Source of the DNA: Pseudisothecium myosuroides
Taxonomy: Eukaryota; Streptophyta; Bryopsida; Hypnales; Lembophyllaceae
NCBI GenBank assembly: GCA_951799445.1
Contig: OX637288.1
Span: 27,755,288-27,819,287 of the forward strand
Direction of reading: 5' to 3'
DNA length: 64,000 nucleotides
The notes under the pieces are model-generated. The model did no database searches, was not told the DNA's origin, and saw nothing but the letters and a program-made list of their open reading frames with translations. This document shows, piece after piece, positions 47,201 to 57,006 of the stretch; the first letter of the stretch is position 1; the number at the start of each line of letters is the position of its first letter. Both the position numbers and the translations under genes were made by a program.

Positions 47201-48238
47201 GCAAATGAACTGTGGGTATGTTCCGATTCTGCAAATTTGCGGATTGACAGTCAACCTTCTTGACCTGCAGGACTCCTCACATGTCAACAATGCACGCTGA
47301 TGATTCGCCTGACTTGCAAGTCGTAGGATCTGTAATTGCAGAAGCCATTGGGGTAAGTTAAGTTCTCCGCTCCTCAAAATTGCAGAAATTGTGTTTGAAA
47401 AAAGTGGGAGTTTATAACTTTTGGTGCCAGTTCATGTTATCTTGTGGATGGCGAATGTTTAATATCGTTTTTGACAAGTGATCTTACTGTCTTTAGTTCA
47501 AGTTCCTGGGGTTAAGTCTGTCTAGATTTTAACTCCTAAGAATCTTATCGTGAATTTAGTGGATTTAGTCTTCAAGAGTTTATTGTGGGGAGCTTACCAT
47601 GGGGAGCTTTGTTCAAAAGACATTTTTTGTTTATTTTTCAGCAATGTGACAAGCATGGTCCCTCAGTGCTTGATGAATTTTGTGCAAGGTTCTGAAGCAA
47701 AAAAAGAAGCAAAAAAACTTGCGAAAATGAAGATTTTATGTCTAGATTCTTCTCAAGACATAATTTTTTCTTTTGCCTAAAAAACTCCAAATCTACGTTC
47801 GGCTCCCTACCAGACTCCAAAAACCAAAGTGATTTGGGTCTTCTTGTTCAGGTCAAGGACACAACGCTAGCGACACGGAAAGCCGTGTATGATGTGTGCG
47901 ACATCGTGGCCGAGCGCGGGGCTCGACTCGCAGCTGCAGGAATTGTGGGCATCCTGAAGAAAATCAACAGGTGTGGAGACTTGATGAACAGTTGCCTCAC
48001 CACGCAATCTGTCACCGACGTGAAGAAAACGGTGGTGGCCATTGATGGGAGTCTGTACGAGAAGTACACCAAGTTTCGGCATTACATGGAAGTGGCCATG
48101 ATGGAGATGTTGGGGGACAATTATGCTGACAATGTCACCACCATGCTTTCCAAAGATGGCTCTGGAGTGGGAGCGGCGCTTTTGGCTGCTGCCATTTCCA
48201 CGGATCTGCACTTGGGGGAAGTAGGAGTGACGAAGTGA
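41262..48238 (+). CDS. HXK: Hexokinase, nine exons, 483 codons, type C-like
   Basis: ATP-dependent hexose phosphorylation, the entry step of sugar metabolism; plant hexokinases can also act as glucose sensors. Exons: 41262-41443, 42532-42682, 43696-43884, 44274-44351, 44978-45130, 45771-45869, 46704-46834, 47271-47352 and 47852-48238. All introns are GT-AG and all phases agree. Motifs: phosphate-1 loop LGGTNFRV (72-79), sugar-binding GFTFSFPV (145-152), catalytic Asp203 in VNDTVGTLA, sugar-binding Glu256 in [20 protein letters not shown] at the start of exon 7, and [11 protein letters not shown] near the C-terminus. Nothing essential is missing. A stop (TGA 41253-41255) lies in frame just before ATG 41262, so the N-terminus [14 protein letters not shown] is real; the ~20-residue hydrophobic anchor of type B and the plastid peptide of type A are both absent. 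Cytosolic location is therefore inferred. Length and nine-exon layout fit plant HXKs. Confidence 0.95.
41520..41950 (+). repeat. Diverged tandem repeat in hexokinase intron 1
   Basis: Four units with the core GGTTTGAATTT, then CGAGAGCCGTGTTGACG-like, then TGGTGGATATCTTGCTAGTGG-like recur every 100-140 bp. An inverse pair CAAATTCAAACCCCAAAATT / TTTGCCAGGG(G)TT joins the units. The minus-strand ORFs in it end in the same LANFGV peptide because of the repeat, not a gene. Confidence 0.65.
42935..43038. mobile_element. 104-bp TA-target MITE in hexokinase intron 2
   Basis: TA at 42933-42934 and 43039-43040 flanks an element starting AGGTAAGTGAGTCCATTG and ending CAATGGATTCACTTACCT. These ends pair over about 18 bp with one mismatch, and the pairing continues to GCAAAATT/AATTTTGC. 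The start is a consensus 5' splice site, AG|GTAAGT, on the sense strand of the hexokinase gene. Confidence 0.75.
44695..44800 (+). repeat. Dispersed short repeat, copy 2, in hexokinase intron 4
   Basis: TTTGATTTATGTGTGGACAA, TGTAATGTTCTTCATTGATT, CTAGTGATATAAAA and GGACCCCATTT follow the same order as at 15225-15330 and 56565-56670. Confidence 0.5.
45950..46510 (+). repeat. Tandem and inverted repeats in hexokinase intron 6
   Basis: ATATGGTCTTTGGAACT.TGCCC starts a unit at 46104 and again at 46315 (period about 211 bp), each with GACATCCTTCCTCCT, TTTTGT.CACCAAAT, GCATTGGTTAATAAT and TAGGTGTGATTTA. An inverse piece lies at about 45950-46010 (TGCACTCATAACATTG, TTAACCAATG). The intron is therefore able to fold. 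No coding frame. Confidence 0.7.
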
Positions 48239-50486
48239 TCGGGAATCAGGTATAATCAGGACATCCATGCTTTCGTCTGTTGAGAGTGGTTTTTGTCATT
48301 AGAATTGCTTCTTTTGTCTAGATTTTTTATATTGGACGGGGATGGGGTCTTGAGAGAGAAAGAATCTAACGCACTAAAACAGGTAATATTTGAACGTTAA
48401 TTGCATATTAAGTTACGAGTTGTTGAAGTTGGAAGTAGTGTTGAGTTCCAATCATGAGTCTAGATTACCCTTGAACGATGAGTATCAGGTTCTAGTAGTA
48501 GCGATTAGTGTTACCGACATGGATTTGTTGGTCGTCAATCATAACATTCTAAACTTGTTGTCAATTCATGGGTCCTTGGAACAGGGTTGAAGCACCCAAG
48601 AATGTAGGCTCACAAAAGAGTCGTTCGTTCTTACTGTGAATCAAGAAAATGCAGCCGCCTTATCTGTTTGAAGACGCTTTTTTTCCTGAATATCTAGACT
48701 CTTTCCTAGATCCCTGAGGTTTCTTAAGATTCATTGGGAGCCTCTTGGATTGGTTAAGAATGTTACGAACTTACGATTGCAGAATCACGCTTGGATTGCC
48801 ACTCATGCGACGTGAAACTTAGGTTACAGTTTCGTGGCCACTACGGACCCTCTTTTTCTTCGTGAGGTTGACATGTTCAGTACTTTTCAATTGTAAACTA
48901 TTTTATATGTGATCTTCCATCGGGTTTTAATTGAGGCTCCACTTTACAAAGAAATTGCGTTGAACTTCTCAAGAATACTTTGTCAGAGTGCATTATTATA
49001 GGACTCCAGACTGTACGAACAGAGAACCACATTCTTGAACCGCGCCGCAAGACCCCTTCCTATATTCTGAGTTTTTTTGCTTTATTCCTCGAATTTTCAA
49101 AATTCAAAATTCAAAATTCTGTGACAAAAGCAATAGAAAGGAGCCAATGGCCCAACTTCAAATTTTTATACCAAATAGCGGGGGTGGGGGGCAACATGGC
49201 AAGCGTCCAAATAGATTCATGGCATAGGGTTTTACACAACATGAGGGGTGAAATCAAAACTGTTGCGTGGAGATGCTCTTAGGAATAAATTTACGTACGG
49301 CTTTTGGATTAGATCCTCTTTGCTAGCATCACTCCTAACATCAAGATGCCGCGCACTTTATGCAATTCAAAAACCATCACAACTACTGGGACTCTGTCAT
49401 ATTGGATATCAATAAAGTGGTCCATACAAAAAAAGAAGAGAATACAAAGATGCTGAATCTCAACAAGTGCAAACTCAAATTACTCGAAAGTCAGTTACTT
49501 CAGGTTCATAATTGCTAGGGCTTGCCGTAATGGAGAATCATTTTGAGCACCCTCTGAATGGGCACGAAAAAAAGCCATAACCCCTCCAGCCAAAGAGTCA
49601 GTCTTCACATGTGAGAGTATGTGAGTACATTTTACTTCACTTGATTTGCTTTAATTTAGCTTGAAATTGCACTAAATATCTCTTAATTGACAATGTTCTA
49701 AACAAGTGTCATGCCACTACAATTCAACAAAGTTATGTATATGTGTCAAGAAAGAAAAGAAATGGAGGTTCTGGTGCTAATTACATTGAGACTCCCTGAA
49801 CTACTGTTTCTACACAAGCAGGCGAAGGAAGCACCCAATGGATAGCCGTGCACAATTCCAACTCTCAACAAAGATCGAATACAGCACATTCTGGTATGCT
49901 TGGCTTGTCATGGGTAAACGAATAATTTTAATAAGGCTAACCAGGACTAGTTTCAAAATACAGAACTAAGCTATAGTCCAGCCAGACTTGCAGTGCTGAA
50001 ACTGGTCAAAAAGACGATTACAGGCTCACGATGCTCAAACCTCTTTTGTTGAAGAGAACAATGTGCCTGAATAAGTATCCAATGAATAACGTCACGCTAT
50101 GCAGCTTATTCAGTACTTGTTTCACCGAATAAATAAACCTAGATACGGAAACTGATTCATAGCCAATGGACTAAATTGTAGACGCGATCGCCACAAATTA
50201 GAAGGCAACAAGAATAGGCCTAGACTTAACCTCTTATTTTCTACATTGAGGAACTCTATGCCAAAGAATGTGAAAGAATCTCATTCTGTAATCTAAAAAT
50301 TGCAAAACGGAAGCTCGCAAGTCAGGTTGCACAAGATTCTGCAAACTAATTTCCTATGTCGGCAAAGAGAATTATGTCTTTGCTTACAAGATGGAAACTG
50401 ACATAATACCGTCAGAAGGAGACTGCCATGAAGCGTATCAAAATTAAGAAAGCATTAATCGTTTCTCACTACCAGCTATCAGCAAC
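48239..50486. other. Intergenic region between convergent hexokinase and LysM genes
   Basis: Holds the presumed 3' ends of both genes, which converge. Near 49,265-49,280 GGAGATGCTCTTAGG looks like a lone right end of a GAGCATC-family MITE; its left end was not found. ORFs are short and unrecognised. Confidence 0.45.
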
Positions 50487-52158
50487 CTAATCCAAAGCAG
50501 CCTTGGCTTGACGGTATACAGAGGAAATACCTTCTAACACACTGAATGATCCTGTGGAAGGCACCCGTTCAGAAAATGGTCTGCCACCTTCTTGTGAGGT
50601 AGTCGGATTTGCTGTCGTCATCACCTTAAACAAGAGACCCTCAACAACCTCCCTCCCTCCTAAAAGAGCAGCTCCAAATGTCTTGATGCCGCTTGACCCT
50701 TCATTGCTGTTGTGCCAATCAGCAGTCGGAAGACCAGGATTTCCAAACCGAGCGTGGGGAACACCAGAATTCTGGTCTTTCAGCCTCGGAGCAGGATCCC
50801 TTCTGGGGAAATTGACTCTCTCACTGACATTCAGAGTCTCATCACTGCATAACTCACCCCTTGCACGCCTCCTGATAGGTTTTACCTTACTCAGTGAATC
50901 ACCTTCCCTAACTAAATTTTTGCCAGACTTCAGAAGACGGCTAGACTCCAATTTAGAACTCTGAACTGACCAACAGGAATCTAGCAAGTTATTACATGAT
51001 TCTCGTACGTAACCACAACGATTAGGCTTGAAATCCACAGTGGAGTATTTTCGAGAGTCCGAGGCGTTCGGAGGGCGGCACATAGGCAAAAAGCCTTCAT
51101 CATCAAGGTCGCTCTCATTGCTAGAAGAAATAGTAGTCATTTCTACATCTTCTCTCCCACTTGTCGGCGCGGAAGGTAGGCCATAATAATCTCTCAGCAG
51201 CTCCATTGTCGATGTGTCTTGTGTGTTATCCGCCGTCTTGTGCGTCCCATTGCTTGGAACCTTGAAGTCCTGTCTGCCAACACGGTGCAGGTCAGAACTG
51301 GCTGTGAAATTCTCACGTCTGCACCACAGGGTTAACATCATTAGCTCCAACCAGGGTGCCAAACCATCCGACTCTTTACTTTGAACAATTCGTAACAAAA
51401 TGCAGTCGGCTCCTGTAAGATGTCTCCTCTTTCAAAATCAGAATATGGAAGCTAAGCACCTGACTATAAGGTATACCAGGGACACGCTACAATATGCTGT
51501 CCTCTCTCGCAACCTTGACTACACTTAACTCTGCATTAAGTGGCCAAAGAGGAAATGGAGAATAAACTAACTTGAACTGAGTAGGGCCTGAAGGAGGATG
51601 TCTGCCCGGTGTCGGTATTCGTAGTGTTTTAAGTGCAAACATTTGCAAATCTGTGGTAAGCCCATTAAAACGCTTGACATCTGCAACCTGCAATTCGGAG
51701 CCCCGAAGAGGCGCACATTTGTAAATAACGATGACTGACATTAATGAGACCGATAACAATGCACAGCACAACTTGGCTGTCCTCACAACTACTTGGCAAC
51801 AGGAGATACAGCACACTCCTGTGTGCTTGTTAGAGATTCAGTACAGAGCCCTTCCCGAGAAAACACACAGCAAATCAAATTGTGTACCTCTTCACAACAA
51901 TACTACCACTCTTTAGAAGTTCCAAGCCTCTACCTCAATGCCGTATTTGATAGCAACGCCAGCCAGAGTATCAAGCTTTGTAACAGTGTGGACGATGTAT
52001 CCTACGCTGCCAGAGGTGCTGGCTTCACCTGAGGGATCCGCCAATATTTTCGAAGAGGGCATTTCAGCCCTCTTCCAGTATTTTCCAATTATCTGATCTG
52101 GAGAAGAATACTCATTACCAGGGTAACAAGAAAATTGGCCGCGGCCACCTTGCCCCAT
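50487..52158 (-). CDS. Intracellular LysM-domain protein, three exons, 390 codons
   Basis: Exons on the minus strand: 52158-51934, 51687-51572 and 51318-50487, joined in matching phases (0, then 2) by GT-AG introns. The LysM domain spans about 54-101: YIVHTVTKLDTLAGVAIKYG, then GIEVADVKRFNGL, TTDLQMFALKTLRIP, followed by GRHPPS. That last set of words is characteristic of a plant family including Arabidopsis At5g08200/At5g23130. A second family block, MELLRDYYGLP (152-162), and a basic IRRRAR (262-267) lie in the otherwise low-complexity, Ser/Asn-rich tail. There is no signal peptide or transmembrane segment, unlike chitin-receptor LysM proteins, so an intracellular location is likely. Function unknown. 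An in-frame ATG followed by MGQGGRGQFSCYPG was taken as start; a longer N-terminus cannot be excluded. Confidence 0.85.
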
Positions 52159-53446
52159 ACACCTTCGTCCGCGAGAACTGACGCCAATAATTCAAATCAT
52201 GCACTCGCCTCGGCTATCCCCTTCTCACTTGTAGGATGACCACGAAAAGTAAAAGCTACGCGCCCTTCGAATTCTCGCAACAGTCACTAGCTACCCCTTC
52301 AAAATGAAACGGATTCGTCTCCAAATGACAAGAATCACACAGACCTACAACACCGACAACGGACAAATCAATCAACCAGTGCACGATTCTCTCCTCTCAG
52401 TGCACGCTCCTCCAATTGGTCTTTAGGGTTTCACGAAAAACTAAAATCCTCGCTAGTCGCGCACCACTCCAAGACTGCGAAGCGAAAACCACGACAGAGC
52501 GCTCGCACACTCTGCACCACCGCGTACCAATATTCCCCCACTAACACCAACCGACCAAATTTAAACAATAACTGCTCAAAACCTTTTTTCTAAGACGCGC
52601 ATTCCCTAATTCCAGCAACCCTCGGCCAATTGCTCTTCCAAAACTCCGCTACTGTAGTAACGCCACCGGAGCGTCCAGATCACTCGAAACAAAGAGTTCA
52701 AATTCAGTCTAACAACGCGTAGGAAGCATCCTTGCTCGCCACAACACTGTTTCTGCATCAAATCGGACGCCCGGATACAGAATGAATATGCTTACACCAT
52801 CCTCTGCACGTTGTGGCGGTGGAAATCCATAAATAACTTGGAATTTAAAACGGGGACTGTGAAGAATCGTGACAAGCTGCTGCAGTTGATGAAGAAATCG
52901 CTAGAAAAAAATCTTGTGCAACATTATTGAGGTTTCTATTTCGGGCTCCGGCATTCTTGACCTAGCTCCACAACGTTGCCGCGTAGTCGCCTACCGAGGA
53001 AAGTCTTTCATCCACAATCATGGAGCTCGGATGAACGTCGTCCGCGATTTTTCATTCATTGGTCGCTGCTTTCATCCTTGGATCGCAATTTTCATTCGTT
53101 GGCATGTTCGAAGCTGATTCCGCATATCGTCCACCGTTTCTCATCCGAATGTCGTCTTTTTCATTCAACGAGAAGAAGGGACGCCCCACTTGCTCCCTTC
53201 ATGTCAACTGGTGTGCTCTGTGCTCGTTGGCACAGTACAAATAAAAGTAAAAGTAATTTTCTAATTCCTAAAAACTTTGAAATTCAATAATTTTCACACT
53301 GTAGGTCCAAATGCCATGAAATAAAGCCTATGCATCGCTCCTTGCAAAGAGCTTTTCAACGATATTAAGAATGTGGTGGGAGATGTACAGTTCCAGAGTT
53401 ATTACCATAACAAACAAACAAACATCCTAACTTAAGATGGACCTTC
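52159..53446. other. LysM gene upstream region
   Basis: Presumed promoter and 5' leader of the minus-strand LysM gene. It is less AT-rich than the intergenic average up to about 53.25 kb, with repeated TTTTCATTCATTGG/TTTTCATTCGTTGG phrases (53047-53105). No ORF of recognisable family on either strand. Confidence 0.4.
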
Positions 53447-53450
53447 GTAA

Positions 53451-54192
53451 CCCCTAAAATATCAAGGCATTTCTTGGCTCCGAAATCACTGAAAACTGCC
53501 ATTTCTACTGCAATCACTCCCTAAACCAAAAAAAACGTTTTTTTGGAATCTAATTGTAGGATCTTGTACTTCACTTGTCTCAGGTTATGTGGTAAAAATT
53601 TCAAGACATTTGACCGTTCAAATTGGAAGATATTAGCATTCAAAGTTGGAAAAAAATAAAATTTTGAACTGTTTCCTGCAATTTCAGATGACTTTGACGG
53701 CCATTTGTGGATTTTTTTTGCACTACACAACTTAAAGTTGTAATTTTTTATGTTGAACATTTGAGTTGAGAGTTGGGGAAAAAAATTTCAGAATGTCAAA
53801 CCTTGATTTTCACATATAAAATAATTGTTAAGTAGAAGTAGGTCCAAAATTAAATTGCCCGATAAACAAGATTGTCCATAACTTTCTCATTATTAGTCCA
53901 AATTGAATGAATCAAAGCTTCAAATGTACACAAAAACATGATCTTTGAGAAAAAAAAAATTTAATCATTTTTCTGTTTTGTTTTTGTTTTTGCCTGGCGA
54001 ACTGCTTTTTTGCTTTAGGATGCCATAACTTTTACTCCCGGGCACTGATTGAAAAAAAAATTATATTTTTAGAAAGCTACTGTGATTCCCTATCTTCATA
54101 AAAAGTTTCAAAAATTGAGGTCAAAATTTGAGGCCACACGGGCCTGCCCGAAATCTGAAGTGTCCCCCGAGGGGACTTTGGTACTTTAGGGG
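53451..54192 (-). mobile_element. TTAA-target MITE, reverse orientation, left target mutated
   Basis: Left flank GTAA (53447-53450) replaces TTAA; right flank TTAA is at 54193-54196. It starts CCCCTAAAATATC and ends GGTACTTTAGGGG. It matches the long subfamily in reverse: CTGCCATTTCTACTGCAA near the left, GTCCCCCGAGGGGAC near the right. It is 742 bp, so it carries a deletion against the ~930-bp copies. Confidence 0.78.
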
Positions 54193-54196
54193 TTAA

Positions 54197-55221
54197 GTAC
54201 CTACACAATCATTGAAAAAAAATGGGTGGATTATTCATATGTGCTCATTTATCAAGACCTAAATAAAAAATAAAAATTTCTTAAGGATCAAGAGTTTTAT
54301 GAAAGAGATGAAAGAAAAGTGAAACATAAATTATTGATTTCTTATTTTGGATTTAAAAAGGTAAAAAATAACTCCTTGTCAAAAAAATGATGGGTTCAAA
54401 GAATCAAAGTTGTCATGTTTTGTCCTTGAAAAAATGATGGAATGGTTCTTATATGTAAAAAGCTCCAAATGTTTGGGAGGATGAACCTTCACAACTTTGA
54501 AGGCTAGGGCCATGCTCACATCAATGGCATTCAAGAACAAAGAGCTTGTAAACAAAGTGTTTATGATATATACAATGAAGTACAACAATAATTCAAATTT
54601 TCTTTAAGCACTACGGTTGTTGAAAAAATGTTGCTCTTCACTTGAATGGAGTGATCATATTGTAAGGAGTTTGTCCACAGCACTTGACATTCTATATTTG
54701 GACTAGAAGTGGTGTTTGCATGTATATAACCAACTATTTGTTTGATCATCAAAAGGATGCATTGACATCATCAATGATGAGATTCTTTTTGCTTTTGTAA
54801 ACTAAGAAACTTGCCATGGGTTTGGAAGTTAAAATAGCAAATTGCACGGACAAGGCACACATTCAAGTGATCCATGCTCCAGATCTTGAATATGGTGTTT
54901 AGCCTATATGAACCACCAAAAAGAGCAAACTTCCATATTGTATTAGAATAAAAAATGGGTTTCTAAATTTTTTAGAGCAAGAATTGCTTTGTTGAGTTTT
55001 ATAAACCTTTCACTTGTATGTGAGTAGAGTAAATTTACATCTTAGGAGTAGTTTTGCCTTATCGTCAAACTAAAAGCAACCAAAAAATTTATGTCCAATG
55101 TTTTTTGAAAGTTACAAATTTGCCTCCCTGCTTTTCACAGGGTAACTTTGAAATTTTTGCAACAATTTTTGATCTTCTTCTTGCAACAAATCCATGTAGA
55201 ATTCCGATTTTTTTGTCTTTA
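54197..55221. other. AT-rich intergenic sequence
   Basis: Short ORFs only, no transposon ends recognised. The CTTTGAAA/TTTTTG words are low complexity. Confidence 0.45.
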
Positions 55222-55493
55222 AGGTAAGCCCCCCAAAATGTGCCACTGACCCAAAACTGCCATTTGCACTCTGTGTACATCTCTCAAATCAATTGTTTAC
55301 CACGTGGAAGAAATTGTTTTGGAACCAAACTTTGTTCCTTCATAACTTTTGCATATGATATCCAAATGACACGTTTTTTCCTATGTTGGAACCTCCTTTC
55401 AAGTGCCAACAAGAAAATATGAAAATTTGACCAGTATAATAACAGCAACTAGGCACAGAAGCAGAAAGTGGCGGTTTCAGGGGGTAGCCACGT
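55222..55493. mobile_element. TA-target MITE, copy 2 of the 16596-16834 family
   Basis: TA (55220-55221) precedes AGGTAAGCCCCCC. The right end GGGGTAGCCACGT has lost its TA. Internal blocks shared with 16596-16834 include GACCCAAAA, GGAAGAAA, CTTCATAACTT, TTTCAAGTGCCAACAAG and AAAGTGGCGGTTT. It is 272 bp against 239 bp, with an extra 30 bp near the left end. Confidence 0.65.
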
Positions 55494-56931
55494 CATACAA
55501 GATTCGGCTGATTCTAAGCTTAGGTACATGGAAGTCCGCCCAAGCCCCACAGAACAGTTTTATCACGTGCTTTCAAGTCGTCCAATCACATGTGGACACC
55601 AGACTCAGAATATGCTTCAATGTGACATTAGTGAGTGTGATAATAAGTAATTAGTGAGCTCTCAATATCACTAACTCATAGAAATTAAGTCACGACGCCA
55701 CAGAGATTGCGTACTTAGTGTTTAGGGTTTGCGCCCCACACACTTGCCGATTGATTGCTCCGAGTTGCAGAACAAATTGAAGCTTTGGAAAATGGGAAGA
55801 GCGGTTCCTAATAAGTCGCGGGCTCGTGGTCATATGTCCGTCCAAACAGAACAGAAAGCGTGATTTCCCTGTGGCTACTCCTCATTGGCCCTACAGAAAT
55901 TCGCTCGCTTCAGAAAGACACAAAGATCACTGCACGCAAGGCTCAATCGAAGCCGTTACTGCGGGAAAGACAGTTGATGTGAGCCGTGGGTGTAGAAAGA
56001 AATGGCAATCGAAGAAGGTGCGCTCGGAGACTGACTGACGGGCATCTCGCATGCAGCCAAAAGAATAATTCTGTCCGATGCTTGCTGGAGAAATCGTACG
56101 TCAGTCTCGGTGCAATTTGTGCGCTGCTGGTGTGAATTTTGTACTGGATCGGCAGGATCGGAATTGGGGAGCGCGATCGTCGTGCGAGGTTGGAAATTGT
56201 GAGTAGGTTTTCATGATTCTTGGTCAATTTTGAGGAAAATTAGTGTTTGGGGCTAGCTCTTGCTAAGAAGTATGGTGCGAGGGTGAAATTGCAAGGGCGT
56301 TGTGAGAGATTTTCGGTGCGTGTATAATTATTGAATTTCGGAATTGACCACTGTCGTAAAGCTGTGAAGGTTTGAATTTGAAGCGGCAGTTTCTGTTCCA
56401 ACTAAGAACATGATGGTTTGTGTCAACTTTGCGAGTTCGAGTGATTGGTCTGATCGTGCACTAGGGTTGTGTCTTGGGCAGGTAGCGTATTAGCGGAATT
56501 AACTAAGAGACTCTAGGGGGCCTCATGTATTTGTTTTTATAAGCAGTTTTGAGCAGGTCGTATGGGACGTTATGCTTCAATTTTCTTTATTTTTTTACCA
56601 ACTCTTGTAATGTCTTTCACTGATTCTGGTGAACAGTAAAACTTGGCCCCGTCTGAAGTATACTTTCACAGTATGATCAATCGAATCAGTCATTTAGAAA
56701 CCATGAATCGTCGGTCTTCTTAGGGTTAGACTGCTTGTTTTTTGACACCGCTTTCTGGACGTGAAATGTCTTCAGAAGATTTTTGGAGGATTGAAGGCAA
56801 ATCATTCAGACATCAGAGGTTGTGACGATCAAAGCTTTCTCTCGTGGCAATTGAAGGAGAGGAGGACAATAATAACTCTCTGTGCTTCTTTTTGTTGGAA
56901 GATTATGTGAATTCAAGTGGGAGGGCTAGTG
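55494..56931 (+). promoter_or_regulatory. NYN-LOTUS gene upstream region and probable 5' UTR
   Basis: From about 55.7 kb the sequence is less AT-rich. A donor-like TTGTGAGTAGG (about 56197-56207) followed by long non-coding sequence suggests a 5' UTR intron, but its acceptor is uncertain. The 70-codon ORF at 55826 and the 94-codon minus ORF at 55943 match nothing I know. A dispersed-repeat copy lies at 56565-56670. Confidence 0.35.
56565..56670 (+). repeat. Dispersed short repeat, copy 3
   Basis: CTTTATTTTTTTACCAACTC, TTGTAATGTCTTTCACTGATT, CTGGTGAACAGTAAAA and TTGGCCCCGTCTGAAGTATA follow the order seen at 15225 and 44695. It lies in the presumed 5' UTR/promoter of the NYN gene. Confidence 0.5.
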
Positions 56932-57006
56932 ATGAGTGAAAGTCATAGCCATAGACATGGCAGTCATCCTGTTGCAGGGACGAGCAATTCCTTCTCCAGC
57001 GACTAG
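56932..57006 (+). promoter_or_regulatory. uORF overlapping the NYN-LOTUS start codon
   Basis: ATG 56932 opens a 24-codon frame (MSESHSHRHGSHPVAG... ending SSD and TAG at 57004-57006) one frame away from the main ATG at 56957. It begins 25 bases before the main start and ends 50 bases inside the main coding sequence. Its start context (G at -3) is about as good as the main one. Such overlapping uORFs usually lower translation of the main ORF. The peptide is His/Ser-rich. Whether the transcript begins upstream of 56932 is unknown. Confidence 0.45.

Noticed and set aside
47738..47851. Extension of the last hexokinase exon upstream in the same open frame
   Set aside because: The frame is open, but family conservation resumes exactly at [12 protein letters not shown] after TTCAG at 47851, and the preceding exon ends in phase with it.
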